From the NCBI RefSeq assembly GCF_000250655.1, contig NC_016935.1:5226001-5290000 (forward strand): a stretch of DNA of 64,000 bases, written 5' to 3'. The stretch comes from Paenibacillus mucilaginosus 3016. Lineage in GTDB: Bacteria > Bacillota > Bacilli > Paenibacillales > NBRC-103111. The notes under the pieces are model-generated. The model saw nothing but the letters and a program-made list of their open reading frames with translations. It searched no databases and was not told the DNA's origin. How positions within the stretch are numbered: position 1 is the first letter of the stretch; every line of letters starts with the position of its first letter. Below are positions 7,845-16,534 of this stretch, piece by piece. A program made the translations under genes and the position numbers.

Positions 7845-8714
7845 TTACGACTTCACCGACCCCACCAGCGCCCCCTTGGCAAAATGCTTCTGCAGGAACG
7901 GGTACACAAGCAGGATCGGCACGGTCGCGATCATGACGGCGGCCATCTTCAGCATCTCCGTCGGGGGCGCCTGCACGTACTCGCCCGGCGTGCCGAGATC
8001 CGTCGTCGAGGCGCTGAGCAGCATGTTCTGCAGCAGCACCTGGATCGGCCACTGCTTCGGATCGTTCAGATACAGCAGCGCCGAGAAGAACTGGTTCCAG
8101 TAGCCCACAGCATGGAACAGGCCGAAGGCCGCCAGAGCGGGCAGCGACAGCGGAAGAATGATGCGCAGCCACGTGCGCACCTCCCCGCAGCCGTCGATCG
8201 CCGCAGACTCCGAGAGCTCCGCCGGCAGGCTGTCGAAGAAGCCCTTCATGAGCAGCACGTTCCAGCCGCTCGCCAGCGACGGGATGATCAGGGCCCACAG
8301 GCTGCCCATCAGGCCGAGCTGGCGGACCAGCATATAGGCCGGAATGACGCCCGGGCTGAAGAGGATCGTGAGCAGGATCAGGCCCATGAGGAGCCTGCGT
8401 CCGGCCATCCTGCGCTGGGAGAGCGCATACGCGAGCGACGACGAGACGGCGAGAGAGCACAGCGTGCCCACGGAGGCAAGGAAGGCGCTGTTGGCTACCG
8501 ACCGCGGGAACGCCTCCGTGGAGAGCAGATAGGCATAAGACTGGAAGGACCAGGTATCCGGCCACAGCACGATTCTTTTCTGAAGGAACTCCGCCGGCTC
8601 GGTCAGCGAGACGATGAACACATAGTACAGCGGAAAAAAAGTCACCAGCGCCAGCACCCCCAGCGCGGTGTAGTTGACGGTCTGAAAGGCGATGTCGCCT
8701 GGTCTTCGTTTCAT
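7845..8714 (-). CDS. Sugar ABC transporter permease, LplC/YtcP type
   Basis: A 289-residue permease of the carbohydrate-uptake-1 class. Six hydrophobic segments are visible, with the coupling motif ESAAIDGCGEVRTWLRIILP. The C-terminal GALVGSVKS ending is typical of LplC/YtcP-like proteins. The ATG at 8714 follows AGGAGGG by 8 nt; a longer frame from 8786 lacks a site. It pairs with the permease at 8966-9985 and the lipoprotein at 9982-11580. No ATPase gene is present, which is usual for these systems because they share a common MsmX-type ATPase. It imports oligosaccharides made by the PL4 lyase, by inference. Confidence 0.92.
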   Translation of the reverse strand: MKRRPGDIAFQTVNYTALGVLALVTFFPLYYVFIVSLTEPAEFLQKRIVLWPDTWSFQSYAYLLSTEAFPRSVANSAFLASVGTLCSLAVSSSLAYALSQRRMAGRRLLMGLILLTILFSPGVIPAYMLVRQLGLMGSLWALIIPSLASGWNVLLMKGFFDSLPAELSESAAIDGCGEVRTWLRIILPLSLPALAAFGLFHAVGYWNQFFSALLYLNDPKQWPIQVLLQNMLLSASTTDLGTPGEYVQAPPTEMLKMAAVMIATVPILLVYPFLQKHFAKGALVGSVKS

Positions 8715-8818
8715 GGGACAAACCCTCCTTTCTCTCGGATGAAGAGAAGCATACGCTGCGCGCTCATGCTTATTTATCCTCTTCATTCCTTTGTGTTTTA
8801 AAGATCGGTAAAAACCAA

Positions 8819-8944
8819 GCGCAGCTTGCGGATCATGACTGGAAAAGAGGCAGCGTTCGCCTTTGTTTTCGGATTCCCTCCTCTACTGAGTCCATTCCTT
8901 AGAATCCGAAGACAACAGCGGTTGGAAGCATGATCCGCATGCGC
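8819..8944 (-). repeat. Long-range inverted repeat between the two permease genes
   Basis: GCGCAGCTTGCGGATCATG (8819-8837) and CATGATCCGCATGCGC (8929-8944) are complementary apart from a 3-nt bulge. They enclose about 90 nt in the unusually long 251-nt gap between the paired permease genes. In mRNA they could form a processing or stability structure that uncouples the upstream genes from the downstream permease and sulfatase. Confidence 0.5.
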
Positions 8945-8965
8945 AGCGTCCGTATTCACAGTCCC

Positions 8966-9985
8966 CTAAAACACCCCATCCTCCCCGAACTTCTTGGCGG
9001 CGCGGTTGGCGAGCAGCACCAGTACGAGGCCGACGAGCGACTTGAACAGGCCGGCGGCCGTGCTGTAGCTGAATTCGCCCTGCTGGATGCCCGTGCGGTA
9101 CACGTACGTATCGAACACCTCGGCTACATGAGACACGGCGCCGTTGTACATGAGGAAGATCTGCTCGAAGCCGACATCCATGATGTCCCCGAGCCGCAGG
9201 ATGAGCAGGATCACGAAGACGCTGCGGATCGCAGGAAGCGTCACGTGCCACATCTGCCGGAAGCGTCCCGCCCCGTCCATTCTCGCCGCCTCGTAGACCT
9301 GCGGGTCGGCGCCCGCCATGGCGGCGAGGAAGATGATCGTGCCCCAGCCCGCTTCCTTCCACATCGACTGCAGGGTGATCATCAGCCAGAACGTATCCGG
9401 GTTCGTCAGGACATCAAGCTTCGGCCTGCCAGCCGCTTCGAGCAGCAGGTTCACCAGCCCCTCCGCCTTGCCGAAGAGCAGGAAGGTGAGACCTGCGATG
9501 ATCACCCAGGACAGGAAGTGAGGCATGTAGATGACCGACTGCACCAGCCGCTTATAGGCCGTGTGCCTCACTTCGTTCAGGAGGAGGGACAGGAGCAGCG
9601 GCAGCGGGAAAAAGAATATCAGGCTGAGCAGGTTAATCCCGAGTGTATTACGGAACAGCAGCAGGAAGTCCGGATTCGAGAAGAACCTCCGGAAGTGGTC
9701 GAGTCCCACCCACGGACTGTCCAGCATGCCCGTATAAGGCGAATAATTCTGGAAGGCGATCAGCACGCCCCACATCGGTACGTACTTGAACAAGAGGAAG
9801 AACAGCACACCCGGAAGTGCGAGCAGGTACAGCCCGCTGCTCCGGCGCAGATTCGACCTCCACCGTCCGGACCTCACCCGGCTGCGGAGCCGGTCCCCGC
9901 CGGCCCCGGGAGGCGGGAAGCTCTCCCGCTCCCCTCCCCTCACCCGCTGACGGGGGTCTTCCACCTCGGCGGCGACCGGTCTCAT
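8966..9985 (-). CDS. Sugar ABC transporter permease, LplB/YteP type
   Basis: A 339-residue permease. A basic N-terminal tail of about 50 residues precedes the first helix SSGLYLLALPGVLFFLLF. The motifs PMWGVLIAFQNYSPYTG and EAARMDGAGRFRQMWHVTLP are typical of LplB/YteP proteins. Its ATG overlaps the stop of the binding-protein gene as ATGA, so translation is probably coupled. With the lipoprotein upstream and the LplC-type permease downstream it makes a standard oligosaccharide importer lacking its own ATPase. Confidence 0.93.
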   Translation of the reverse strand: MRPVAAEVEDPRQRVRGGERESFPPPGAGGDRLRSRVRSGRWRSNLRRSSGLYLLALPGVLFFLLFKYVPMWGVLIAFQNYSPYTGMLDSPWVGLDHFRRFFSNPDFLLLFRNTLGINLLSLIFFFPLPLLLSLLLNEVRHTAYKRLVQSVIYMPHFLSWVIIAGLTFLLFGKAEGLVNLLLEAAGRPKLDVLTNPDTFWLMITLQSMWKEAGWGTIIFLAAMAGADPQVYEAARMDGAGRFRQMWHVTLPAIRSVFVILLILRLGDIMDVGFEQIFLMYNGAVSHVAEVFDTYVYRTGIQQGEFSYSTAAGLFKSLVGLVLVLLANRAAKKFGEDGVF

Positions 9986-11580
9986 GGCGTCCCCGTGCGC
10001 TTCTTATACGCTTCGGTCATTTCCTTCGTGGTCTGGATGACGTCCGGATTCGCCTTCAGCTCTGCCACGAACGTGTCCCACGCGCTGATCGGTTCTCGGC
10101 CGAGGATGATTTTCGACTTGATATCCTGTATCCTCTTATCGAGTTCGGGCAGGATCTTCTGGCCGGTCGGCGAATACAGGCCGGCGCTGACATCCGGTAC
10201 GCTCACCTTCGCCCGCTCCCCTTCCACCTTCCGGAACAGCTCGGTAGCTTCCGCTTCCTCCGGCGTGGGAGACGACTCCCACACGGCATCCACGATGTTC
10301 ACGATGTGGTTGAAGTCCGAGGCGTTGTCCTTCTTGAGCTTCTCGGGATCGGTGATCTTCTTGCCGTTCTCCACCTTGTGGTGCACGCCCTCCAGACCGT
10401 ACTTCTGGATCGCGCTCACCTCCGGCGTCATCCAGGTATCGATGACCTTCAGGATGGCCTTCACCTTCGCTTCCGGCACGGATTTGGGGATGGCGAACAT
10501 GCCGTTGAAGCCCGAGCCCTTCGGCACATAGCCGTTCAAGGTCGTCAGCGGGTAAAAGTCCTTGTACTTGAAGTCCGGCGCCGCCTTCTTCAGCTCGTCC
10601 GCATGCAGCTTCAGCGTGCCGGTCTTATCAACGATAATCCCCGCCTTATTTCCCTTGAACAGATCCCGGGTCTGCGTCAGCTTCAGCGACAGCAGATCCT
10701 CCGGCATCCACTTCTGCTTATACGCTTCCGTCAGGTATTCCAGCGACTTGCGCGTTTCGGGCAGGAGCGCCGTGTAGACGAGCCCCTTCGAAGCTTCATC
10801 CCACTTCCAGTGCCCGTGCGCACCGGTGAAGGAGCTTTCGATTGCCCCCAGCACCGGCCCGATGTTGCCGCCCCAGCCGAGATCCGCGGGATTCACGTAG
10901 GCGGCCAGCGGCGTCGTGTCCTTTTTGCCGTTGCCGTCCGGATCGTTCTCCGCGAAAGCCTTCATGACCGCCTGCAGCTCTTCCGTGGTTGCAGGCACCT
11001 GCAGTCCGAGCTTGTCGAGCCAATCCTTGCGGATAATGAAGAACGACTCGCTGTCCTCCGGCCGGGGTCTCGGGATGCCGTAATTGCGCCCGTCCGCCAT
11101 CTTGGTCGTCTCCCAAGCGGTTTTCGAAATGCCTTTCGAGATATTGGGATATTGGGCAATGAACGGCGTCAAATCCCAGAAGGCCCCCTGCTGAACCATC
11201 GTGCGGAAGGTGCTGCTGAACGGGTTGTTGATCATGATGTAGTCGGGCAGGTTGCCCGAGGCGAGCGTGATGTTCAGCTTCTCCGCATAGATGTTGTTCG
11301 ACACCCACTGGACGTTCAGCTTCGCATTCACCGCCTTCTCGATCGCCAGCTTGATCGGCCCGTCGTCCGCCGCCGGCGGGGTGCTCGGGGTGATGGTCAT
11401 CACGCTGAACTCGACCGGTCCGGCCGCCGCCGGGGCCGCTCCCGCCGCCTCGCCCGCCGGCTTCGCACCGCCCGAGCAGGCTGCAAGCAGCAGAGGCAGC
11501 AGCAGAAGGGAGGCAGCGGCTCCAGGTCCCCTTGGCTTCCTGTAAGTTGTGGAATGCGACATGTTCTCTTTGCTGTTCAT
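9982..11580 (-). CDS. Oligosaccharide-binding lipoprotein, LipO/YtcQ type
   Basis: A 532-residue extracellular solute-binding protein. After a basic N-terminus comes the hydrophobic ASLLLLPLLLAAC with a lipobox ending in Cys. The length and motifs such as IRKDWLDKLGLQVPATTEEL, FAENDPDGNGKKDTTPLA and the C-terminal TEAYKKR fit the large LipO/YtcQ branch. AGGAG precedes the ATG by about 9 nt. It lies 21 nt after the PL4 lyase gene and overlaps the next permease gene by 4 nt. In Bacillus subtilis, related systems import rhamnogalacturonan fragments. That function here is inferred from the neighbouring lyase. Confidence 0.93.
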   Translation of the reverse strand: MNSKENMSHSTTYRKPRGPGAAASLLLLPLLLAACSGGAKPAGEAAGAAPAAAGPVEFSVMTITPSTPPAADDGPIKLAIEKAVNAKLNVQWVSNNIYAEKLNITLASGNLPDYIMINNPFSSTFRTMVQQGAFWDLTPFIAQYPNISKGISKTAWETTKMADGRNYGIPRPRPEDSESFFIIRKDWLDKLGLQVPATTEELQAVMKAFAENDPDGNGKKDTTPLAAYVNPADLGWGGNIGPVLGAIESSFTGAHGHWKWDEASKGLVYTALLPETRKSLEYLTEAYKQKWMPEDLLSLKLTQTRDLFKGNKAGIIVDKTGTLKLHADELKKAAPDFKYKDFYPLTTLNGYVPKGSGFNGMFAIPKSVPEAKVKAILKVIDTWMTPEVSAIQKYGLEGVHHKVENGKKITDPEKLKKDNASDFNHIVNIVDAVWESSPTPEEAEATELFRKVEGERAKVSVPDVSAGLYSPTGQKILPELDKRIQDIKSKIILGREPISAWDTFVAELKANPDVIQTTKEMTEAYKKRTGTP

Positions 11581-11601
11581 CGGTCTCTCTCCTTTGTTCT
11601 C

Positions 11602-13596
11602 TTAGGGCTGCTGGACTTCCAGTCGGATCGCATCATACATCTGGCTTGTATAGAGATCGCCGGTGCGCTGGCCGTTCGCGTCATAGATGTTCTTGGCATG
11701 CGTGAGCTGCAGCACGTTCTCCCCCTGCTTCAGCAGAGAAGCATCGAACTCGACGGTGAATTCCCGGTAAAAGGCGTGCACCGCACTGCGCGGCATGCCC
11801 GAATCGCTCTTCGGTCCCGGCAGCGAGGCCAGGTTCGCAATCTCCGTGCCGTTCAGGTTCAGCCGAAGCGAACCGTTGCGGGAGGACGCGATGCCGAAGG
11901 TCAGCGTCGCTTTGGTGCCTGCAGGGTATACCGCATCGCTGTCAAAGCGGATCTTCCACGGCGTCAGCTCGGGGTTGAACGGCACCTTGAGCTGTGCCGG
12001 TTCGCCTGGCGTTGCCGTCACCGGGTGGGCGTAGTTCCAGTCCGTCCGCTCACTGCTCTCCCCCATTCGGAAATCGACCCCATTCGGGAAGTCCAGCGGG
12101 TAATCGAGCCACAATCCCCAGTGATGATAGTCGTCTCCATGCCGGTATTCGCCCGCCGTCCGGTCCGGCGTGCCCAGCGTCCAGAGTGTGGTGCCATGGG
12201 TCTCGGGAGTCCATACCAGAGCGGGCAGCTTCGTTTCCTTGGATGCCTGCACCGTGATGCCGTCCTTGCGGAATTCACCGAAGTACCCTTTGACGAAGCT
12301 GTACAGGGTGTACGTGCCTTCCCGCACATCCGGAATGGTGAAGCGGCCTTGGCTGTCGGTGCGGATATAGTAGTTATAGCCGAGGTTCTGGTCCTGCCAG
12401 TCCGGGCTCGGATCGGCCAGAATCACCCAGGCATCGGCCGCCGGCCTGCCGTCCGCGATGGTCAGCTGTCCCTTCACGCTGCCTCTGCGGTCCGCCGCAT
12501 ACCGCGGATCGTCCAGCCAGCGGTACGGCCACTTGCGCTGCTCCGCCTCCGCCCGGCGGTTCGCGTCCTTCCAGAGCTTGTCGGCATTCCCGCCCTGATT
12601 CACATAGAGGAAGGACGGCCCGTAGATCTTCTTCCAGCCCGGCGAAGGCACCACATTGCCGCGCCCGTAATGGGATTCATGCTCATGCCACAGCAGGATC
12701 GGCGTGGTGTTCGTCTGGTGGACGGAGTTGCGCTGCTGGGTCGGACCGCCGTCGACGAACTCGTTGCTGCCCCGGATCAGCCAGATCCCGAGATCCTTCC
12801 CATACAGTCCCGTCACATTGAGATCACCGGCATATTCGATGTGATTGTACTTGGTGTACACCTCGCCGCTGGGCAGCTTGATGCTCGCATCCATCACCTC
12901 TTCCCCGGCTTCGAGCTCTGCAGGGGCCGGCAGCGGTCCGCGCCGCTCGTCATCCACGGCGTACGAGTCGAAGAGGTTCGGATCGACGCGGAAGGCGTAC
13001 CGGCCCTGGCCGATGGTGACGCCCCCCTCTACAGCTTCGGGATACCCGACTACCGAGTAGAAGTAAAGGCCGGGTTCATTCTTCACCAGCACAAAATGCA
13101 GCTCATACGAGAACGGCAGGACGGCACGGTCATCCACGGTCAAGGCGATATCGATGTGCTCTTCGTCCTGTGCCACGACTTTGTAGGTAAGCTCATCCTT
13201 CGGACCGAACTTCAGGTTCTTGCCGTTCTGCGAGTAGTTCAGTATGTAATAGCCGGCTCCGCCGCCCGCGAGCAGGTTCGGGCTGTCTTCCCCGTACGTA
13301 ATGGAGGTCACGGTAGCGCTGCCCTTGTCGATGGTGACGCTGACTCTGCTGTTCTTCAGCGTGACGCTGCTCCCCTGGTCGATCAGGGCGAGCTTCTCCT
13401 TATGACGGCCGAGCTCTGCTCCCTGGCCGGATGCTTCCGCCGCCTGGTCCGCCGCCGTTCCCTGTGCGGCCTGCGCTCCGGCCGCAGCGGGAAGCGGTAC
13501 GGCTCCCAGCAGGACACTGCCTGCGAGCAGCAGGGAGGCGGCCGTCTTTCCGGCAGCGGCTCCTCTGCGTTTGTTCCGTTGAGATAGTCTTTTCAT
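11602..13596 (-). CDS. Rhamnogalacturonan endolyase-like secreted enzyme, polysaccharide lyase family 4
   Basis: A 664-residue secreted enzyme that would cleave rhamnose-galacturonate backbones by beta-elimination. A basic N-terminus and hydrophobic core ending near AAAGAQA form the signal peptide. The N-terminal beta-sandwich domain holds Lys249 in YTKYN and His309 in HESHYG. Their spacing of 60 equals that of the catalytic Lys150/His210 pair of fungal RGL4. A middle fn3-like domain (GQLTIADGRPAADAWVILAD) and a C-terminal carbohydrate-binding domain with TLGTPDRTAGEYRHGDDYHH complete the PL4 architecture. I chose ATG 13596 for its AGGAG and the signal peptide. It heads the importer genes after the AraC gene. 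A sulfated substrate is possible given the downstream sulfatase. Confidence 0.9.
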   Translation of the reverse strand: MKRLSQRNKRRGAAAGKTAASLLLAGSVLLGAVPLPAAAGAQAAQGTAADQAAEASGQGAELGRHKEKLALIDQGSSVTLKNSRVSVTIDKGSATVTSITYGEDSPNLLAGGGAGYYILNYSQNGKNLKFGPKDELTYKVVAQDEEHIDIALTVDDRAVLPFSYELHFVLVKNEPGLYFYSVVGYPEAVEGGVTIGQGRYAFRVDPNLFDSYAVDDERRGPLPAPAELEAGEEVMDASIKLPSGEVYTKYNHIEYAGDLNVTGLYGKDLGIWLIRGSNEFVDGGPTQQRNSVHQTNTTPILLWHEHESHYGRGNVVPSPGWKKIYGPSFLYVNQGGNADKLWKDANRRAEAEQRKWPYRWLDDPRYAADRRGSVKGQLTIADGRPAADAWVILADPSPDWQDQNLGYNYYIRTDSQGRFTIPDVREGTYTLYSFVKGYFGEFRKDGITVQASKETKLPALVWTPETHGTTLWTLGTPDRTAGEYRHGDDYHHWGLWLDYPLDFPNGVDFRMGESSERTDWNYAHPVTATPGEPAQLKVPFNPELTPWKIRFDSDAVYPAGTKATLTFGIASSRNGSLRLNLNGTEIANLASLPGPKSDSGMPRSAVHAFYREFTVEFDASLLKQGENVLQLTHAKNIYDANGQRTGDLYTSQMYDAIRLEVQQP

Positions 13597-13651
13597 ATGG
13601 TTCTCTCCTTTACTCCTCTGGTATATAGGCATGAACCGCTCCGTCCCGCTG

Positions 13652-14563
13652 TCAGGAGGAACGTTTGCTTCTTGCGATCCGGCGGTATTCACCGGGCGTG
13701 TGCCCGACCGTTCGGCTGAACAGCTTGCTGAAAAAAGACGGGTCACCGAAGCCAACGGCCGCCGAGATGCCTTCTACGCTGCGTGCCGTCTCGTGGAGCA
13801 TGATCTTCGCTCTCTCGATTCGGATTCCCTGAAGCGTCTCGGTGATGCTGCGGCCGGTCTCCTGCCGGAATACCCGGTTCAGGTGCCGCGAAGAGATGGC
13901 GAACACCTCGGCCAGCTCGGCGGCCGTGATCCGCTGGGGATAATGCGATTCCAGATAAGCCAGCACCTTGCGGACCAGAATCTCGTACCCTCCGGCTTGG
14001 ACGGCTCCCGGCTTCTCCGCCCCCCGTACAGACGACTCCTCCCGCAGTTGAACGCGGGAGAGGGTGATCAGGATATCGATCAGCCGCTGGCGGACGATAA
14101 TCCCGCTCCCCGGCTTCCGCTCCCGGATCTCCGTCATCATGCTCTCCAGGAGCCCGACGATCACAGCGGAATCCGAAGAAGGGAGCGTGAGCTTGCGCGG
14201 AAGCCGGCCGGCCCCCTGGTAGAGCGGAGCCACATAGGGAAGGCTGAGCAGCGCCTCGGCATCGGCAGGCAGGGACTGCCACACGGTCTCCGGCTGGAAC
14301 AGGCAGTTGATGATCTCAAGCTCGCGGTCCTGCGCATCGGGGAAGGCGTGGCTCTCGCCCGGGGCGACCGCATAGATATCCCCGGCCCGGATGTCGAAGG
14401 CTTCGCGGTCGATCAGGTGACGGCCCCCTCCGTGCACGACATAGACGAGCTCGATGAAGTCATGGCCGTGTTCGGGAAGCGGATTGTGGCTGCCGTGGGA
14501 GGAGCGCTGCACCCATACGCCCCAGCCCTTTTCGGCATAGCCGGCGAAAGATTTGATTTCCAC
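13652..14563 (-). CDS. AraC-family transcriptional regulator of the PL4 operon
   Basis: A 303-residue activator. The N-terminal cupin sensor contains HGHDFIELVYVVHGGG and the typical sugar-binding barrel pattern. Two C-terminal helix-turn-helix motifs lie in ITAAELAEVFAISSRHLNRVF and RSVEGISAAVGFGDPSFFSKLF. Translation starts at GTG 14563 with AGGTG upstream. It is the first gene of the lyase/importer/sulfatase run, 55 nt before the lyase gene. It probably senses an oligosaccharide and activates the downstream genes. Confidence 0.92.
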   Translation of the reverse strand: MEIKSFAGYAEKGWGVWVQRSSHGSHNPLPEHGHDFIELVYVVHGGGRHLIDREAFDIRAGDIYAVAPGESHAFPDAQDRELEIINCLFQPETVWQSLPADAEALLSLPYVAPLYQGAGRLPRKLTLPSSDSAVIVGLLESMMTEIRERKPGSGIIVRQRLIDILITLSRVQLREESSVRGAEKPGAVQAGGYEILVRKVLAYLESHYPQRITAAELAEVFAISSRHLNRVFRQETGRSITETLQGIRIERAKIMLHETARSVEGISAAVGFGDPSFFSKLFSRTVGHTPGEYRRIARSKRSS

Positions 14564-14760
14564 GCGTACGCACCTCCAGAGATTTGAAATGGTCGGAATG
14601 GGTCACTCACTAATTCCGAGTATGTATCTGTGAATTGTTTTAATTGTTTCTATCATAAACCAACTTCTGCCATAATGTCATGTTGATTTCGGACAAGATT
14701 CCGGTGGATCGGGACAAAAAGAGGCAGAGACCAGCTGGAATGTCCTATAGAAAAAGTCGA

Positions 14761-14789
14761 TTGACAGGTTGCAGCAGCCTCTTTATACT
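14761..14789 (+). promoter_or_regulatory. Strong sigma-A promoter of the monooxygenase leader
   Basis: TTGACA at 14761-14766, exactly 17 nt, then TATACT at 14784-14789. This is the best sigma-A match noted in the window. Transcription would begin near 14796, more than 200 nt before the first plus-strand start codon. Confidence 0.85.
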
Positions 14790-14847
14790 TGTTTTATCTT
14801 ATATATTTAGTCGGATTAATATCCGAAGCTCATCTTACCGGACCGCC

Positions 14848-14900
14848 GGAGATGCCAGCCTTCCCGTTCACCTGACGTGGGGGCCGGTATCTCCTTTTTT
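14848..14900 (+). terminator. Leader terminator upstream of the monooxygenase
   Basis: GGAGATGCCAGCC pairs with GGCCGGTATCTCC and is followed by six T. It lies between the strong promoter and the coding region, so read-through must be controlled. Two small hairpins (CGGAT/ATCCG and CCGG/CCGG) precede it. Confidence 0.75.
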
Positions 14901-14928
14901 ATTGGTTTAGATTTTCACTAGTCAGCGA

Positions 14929-14990
14929 GGGTGTATCTTTTTGGGAGCGACCTTTATGCGAAGCATAACGGAGCGCAAAAAGATACACCC
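14929..14990 (+). repeat. 62-nt palindrome just before the monooxygenase ribosome site
   Basis: The outer arms GGGTGTATCTTTTT and AAAAAGATACACCC are perfect 14-nt complements. Inside them an inner stem TTATGC/GCATAA closes a GAA loop. The structure ends 10 nt before the AGGAGG of the monooxygenase. It could be a cruciform operator, an RNA hairpin affecting translation, or a very small inverted-repeat element. Confidence 0.75.
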
Positions 14991-15014
14991 GAGCGTTCAG
15001 GAGGCAATCCCCAC

Positions 15015-16374
15015 ATGACAACCCCGAACCGCCAAATGCGCCTCGGCGCCTTCCTCTCCGGAGCCGGCCACCACGTAGCCGCCTGGAGATATCCCGATGC
15101 CCGCGAGCGCGGCATCCTGGATTTCGAACACTACAAGCATCTGGCCCAAACCGCGGAGCGCGCCAAGTTCGATATGATCTTCTTCGCGGATATTCTGGCG
15201 GTCTCCGATGATCTGGACACCGCCGTCTCCTATATGTCGCCCATCCGGCCCGAGCCGGTCACCCTGCTCTCCGCGCTCTCGGTGGTCACCGAACGGATCG
15301 GCCTCACCGGCACGCTGTCCTCAACGTACAGCGAGCCGTTCAATGTGGCCCGGCAGTTCGCAATGCTCGACCACCTCAGCCGCGGGCGTGCCGCCTGGAA
15401 TGTGGTGACGACCTCAAGCCGCGGTGCGGCTGCCAACTTCGGACAGGAGAAGCACCTGGAGCACCATCTCCGGTACGAGCGGGCCCGCGAATACGTCGAC
15501 GTCGTAACGAAGCTGTGGGACAGCTGGGAGGACGATGCGCTGCTCTTTGACAAAGAGCTGGGGCTCTTCGCCGACCGCAGCAAGGTGCACCGCGTCGATC
15601 ACCGCGGAGACTGGTTCTCGGTGAAGGGACCGCTGAATATCGCGCGCTCCCCGCAGGGGCGCCCGGTGCTCATTCAGGCCGGCTCCTCCGAAGACGGGCG
15701 GGACTTTGCCGCACAGACGGCGGAGGTTATCTTCACGGCGTGGCAGACGCTTGGCGAAGCCCGGGCCTTCTATGACGACGTCAAAGGCCGGGCCGTCCGG
15801 TACGGCCGCAGCCGGGAGGACGTTAAGATCCTTCCCGGCGTGATGCCGATCATCGGAGCAACGGATGCCGAAGCCCGGGAGAAGTATGATCACTTCCAGA
15901 GCCTGATCCACCCGAAGGCCGGCATCACCCTGCTCTCGGGGATGATCGGCCATGATCTGTCGGGATACGATCCGCACGAACCGTTCCCCGACCTGCCCCG
16001 ATACCGCCGACGGTGCCAAAGGCCGCCTGCATCTCATCAAGGACATCGCAAAACGCGATGCCCTCTCCATCCTGGAGGTCAGCCGCCGCATTGCGGGGGC
16101 CCGCGGCCACCGGACCATCCACGGCTCGCCCGGCAGCATCGCGGATCAACTGCAGGAATGGTTCGAGGGCGGCGGCTGCGACGGCTTCAACATCATGGCG
16201 CCGTACTTCCCCGGCGGCCTCGAGGAATTCGCCGACCGCGTGATCCCCGAGCTGCAGAGCCGCGGCCTGTTCCGTACGGAGTACGAGGGCCGCACCCTGC
16301 GCGAGAACCTGGGCCTGCCGCGCCCGGCGAGCCGATATGCGAAGAAGGAGCCGGCGGTACAGCCTAAGGCCTGA
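15015..16374 (+). pseudogene. FMN-dependent monooxygenase, NtaA/SnaA/DmoA family, frameshifted
   Basis: A luciferase-like flavin monooxygenase that would use FMNH2 and oxygen, often to open sulfur or amine compounds. The first frame (from ATG 15015, site GGAGG) carries the family motifs RLGAFLSGAGHHVAAWRYP, FFADILAV, TSSRGAAANFGQ and IQAGSSEDGRDFAA. At CCCC (15996-15999) the frame must shift because of one extra C. The second frame continues with DTADGAKGRLHLIKDIAKRD, ARGHRTIHGSP and LFRTEYEGRTLRENLGLP, ending at 16374. The repaired protein is 452 residues, a normal length. It may be a sequence error or a recent knock-out. Its leader and position beside sulfatase operons suggest sulfur scavenging. 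Confidence 0.85.
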
Positions 16375-16443
16375 TGCTGCGCCTCTGGCGCCTGTTATTC
16401 ACAGTCCGCCGGCCTCTTGTCAAAATAGTCGCTCCGAACAGCC

Positions 16444-16478
16444 AAAAGGGACTTCACACACAAGGTGAAGTCCCTTTC
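16444..16478 (-). terminator. Bidirectional terminator between monooxygenase and DoxX genes
   Basis: AAAGGGACTTCAC and GTGAAGTCCCTTT form a perfect 13-bp stem with a short loop and A/T flanks on both sides. It lies between two converging genes. Confidence 0.8.
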
Positions 16479-16534
16479 GGACTGGAAGTTCGTTTGAGCT
16501 GCTGCCCGCCGTTCCTGCTGCTGTCTGCATCCGG

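Noticed and set aside
9817..13587. A 1,256-codon plus-strand open frame antisense to the permease, binding-protein and PL4 genes
   Set aside because: It mirrors three well-supported minus-strand genes. The protein is rich in Arg, Leu and Val without domain motifs, as expected for antisense of GC-rich coding DNA.
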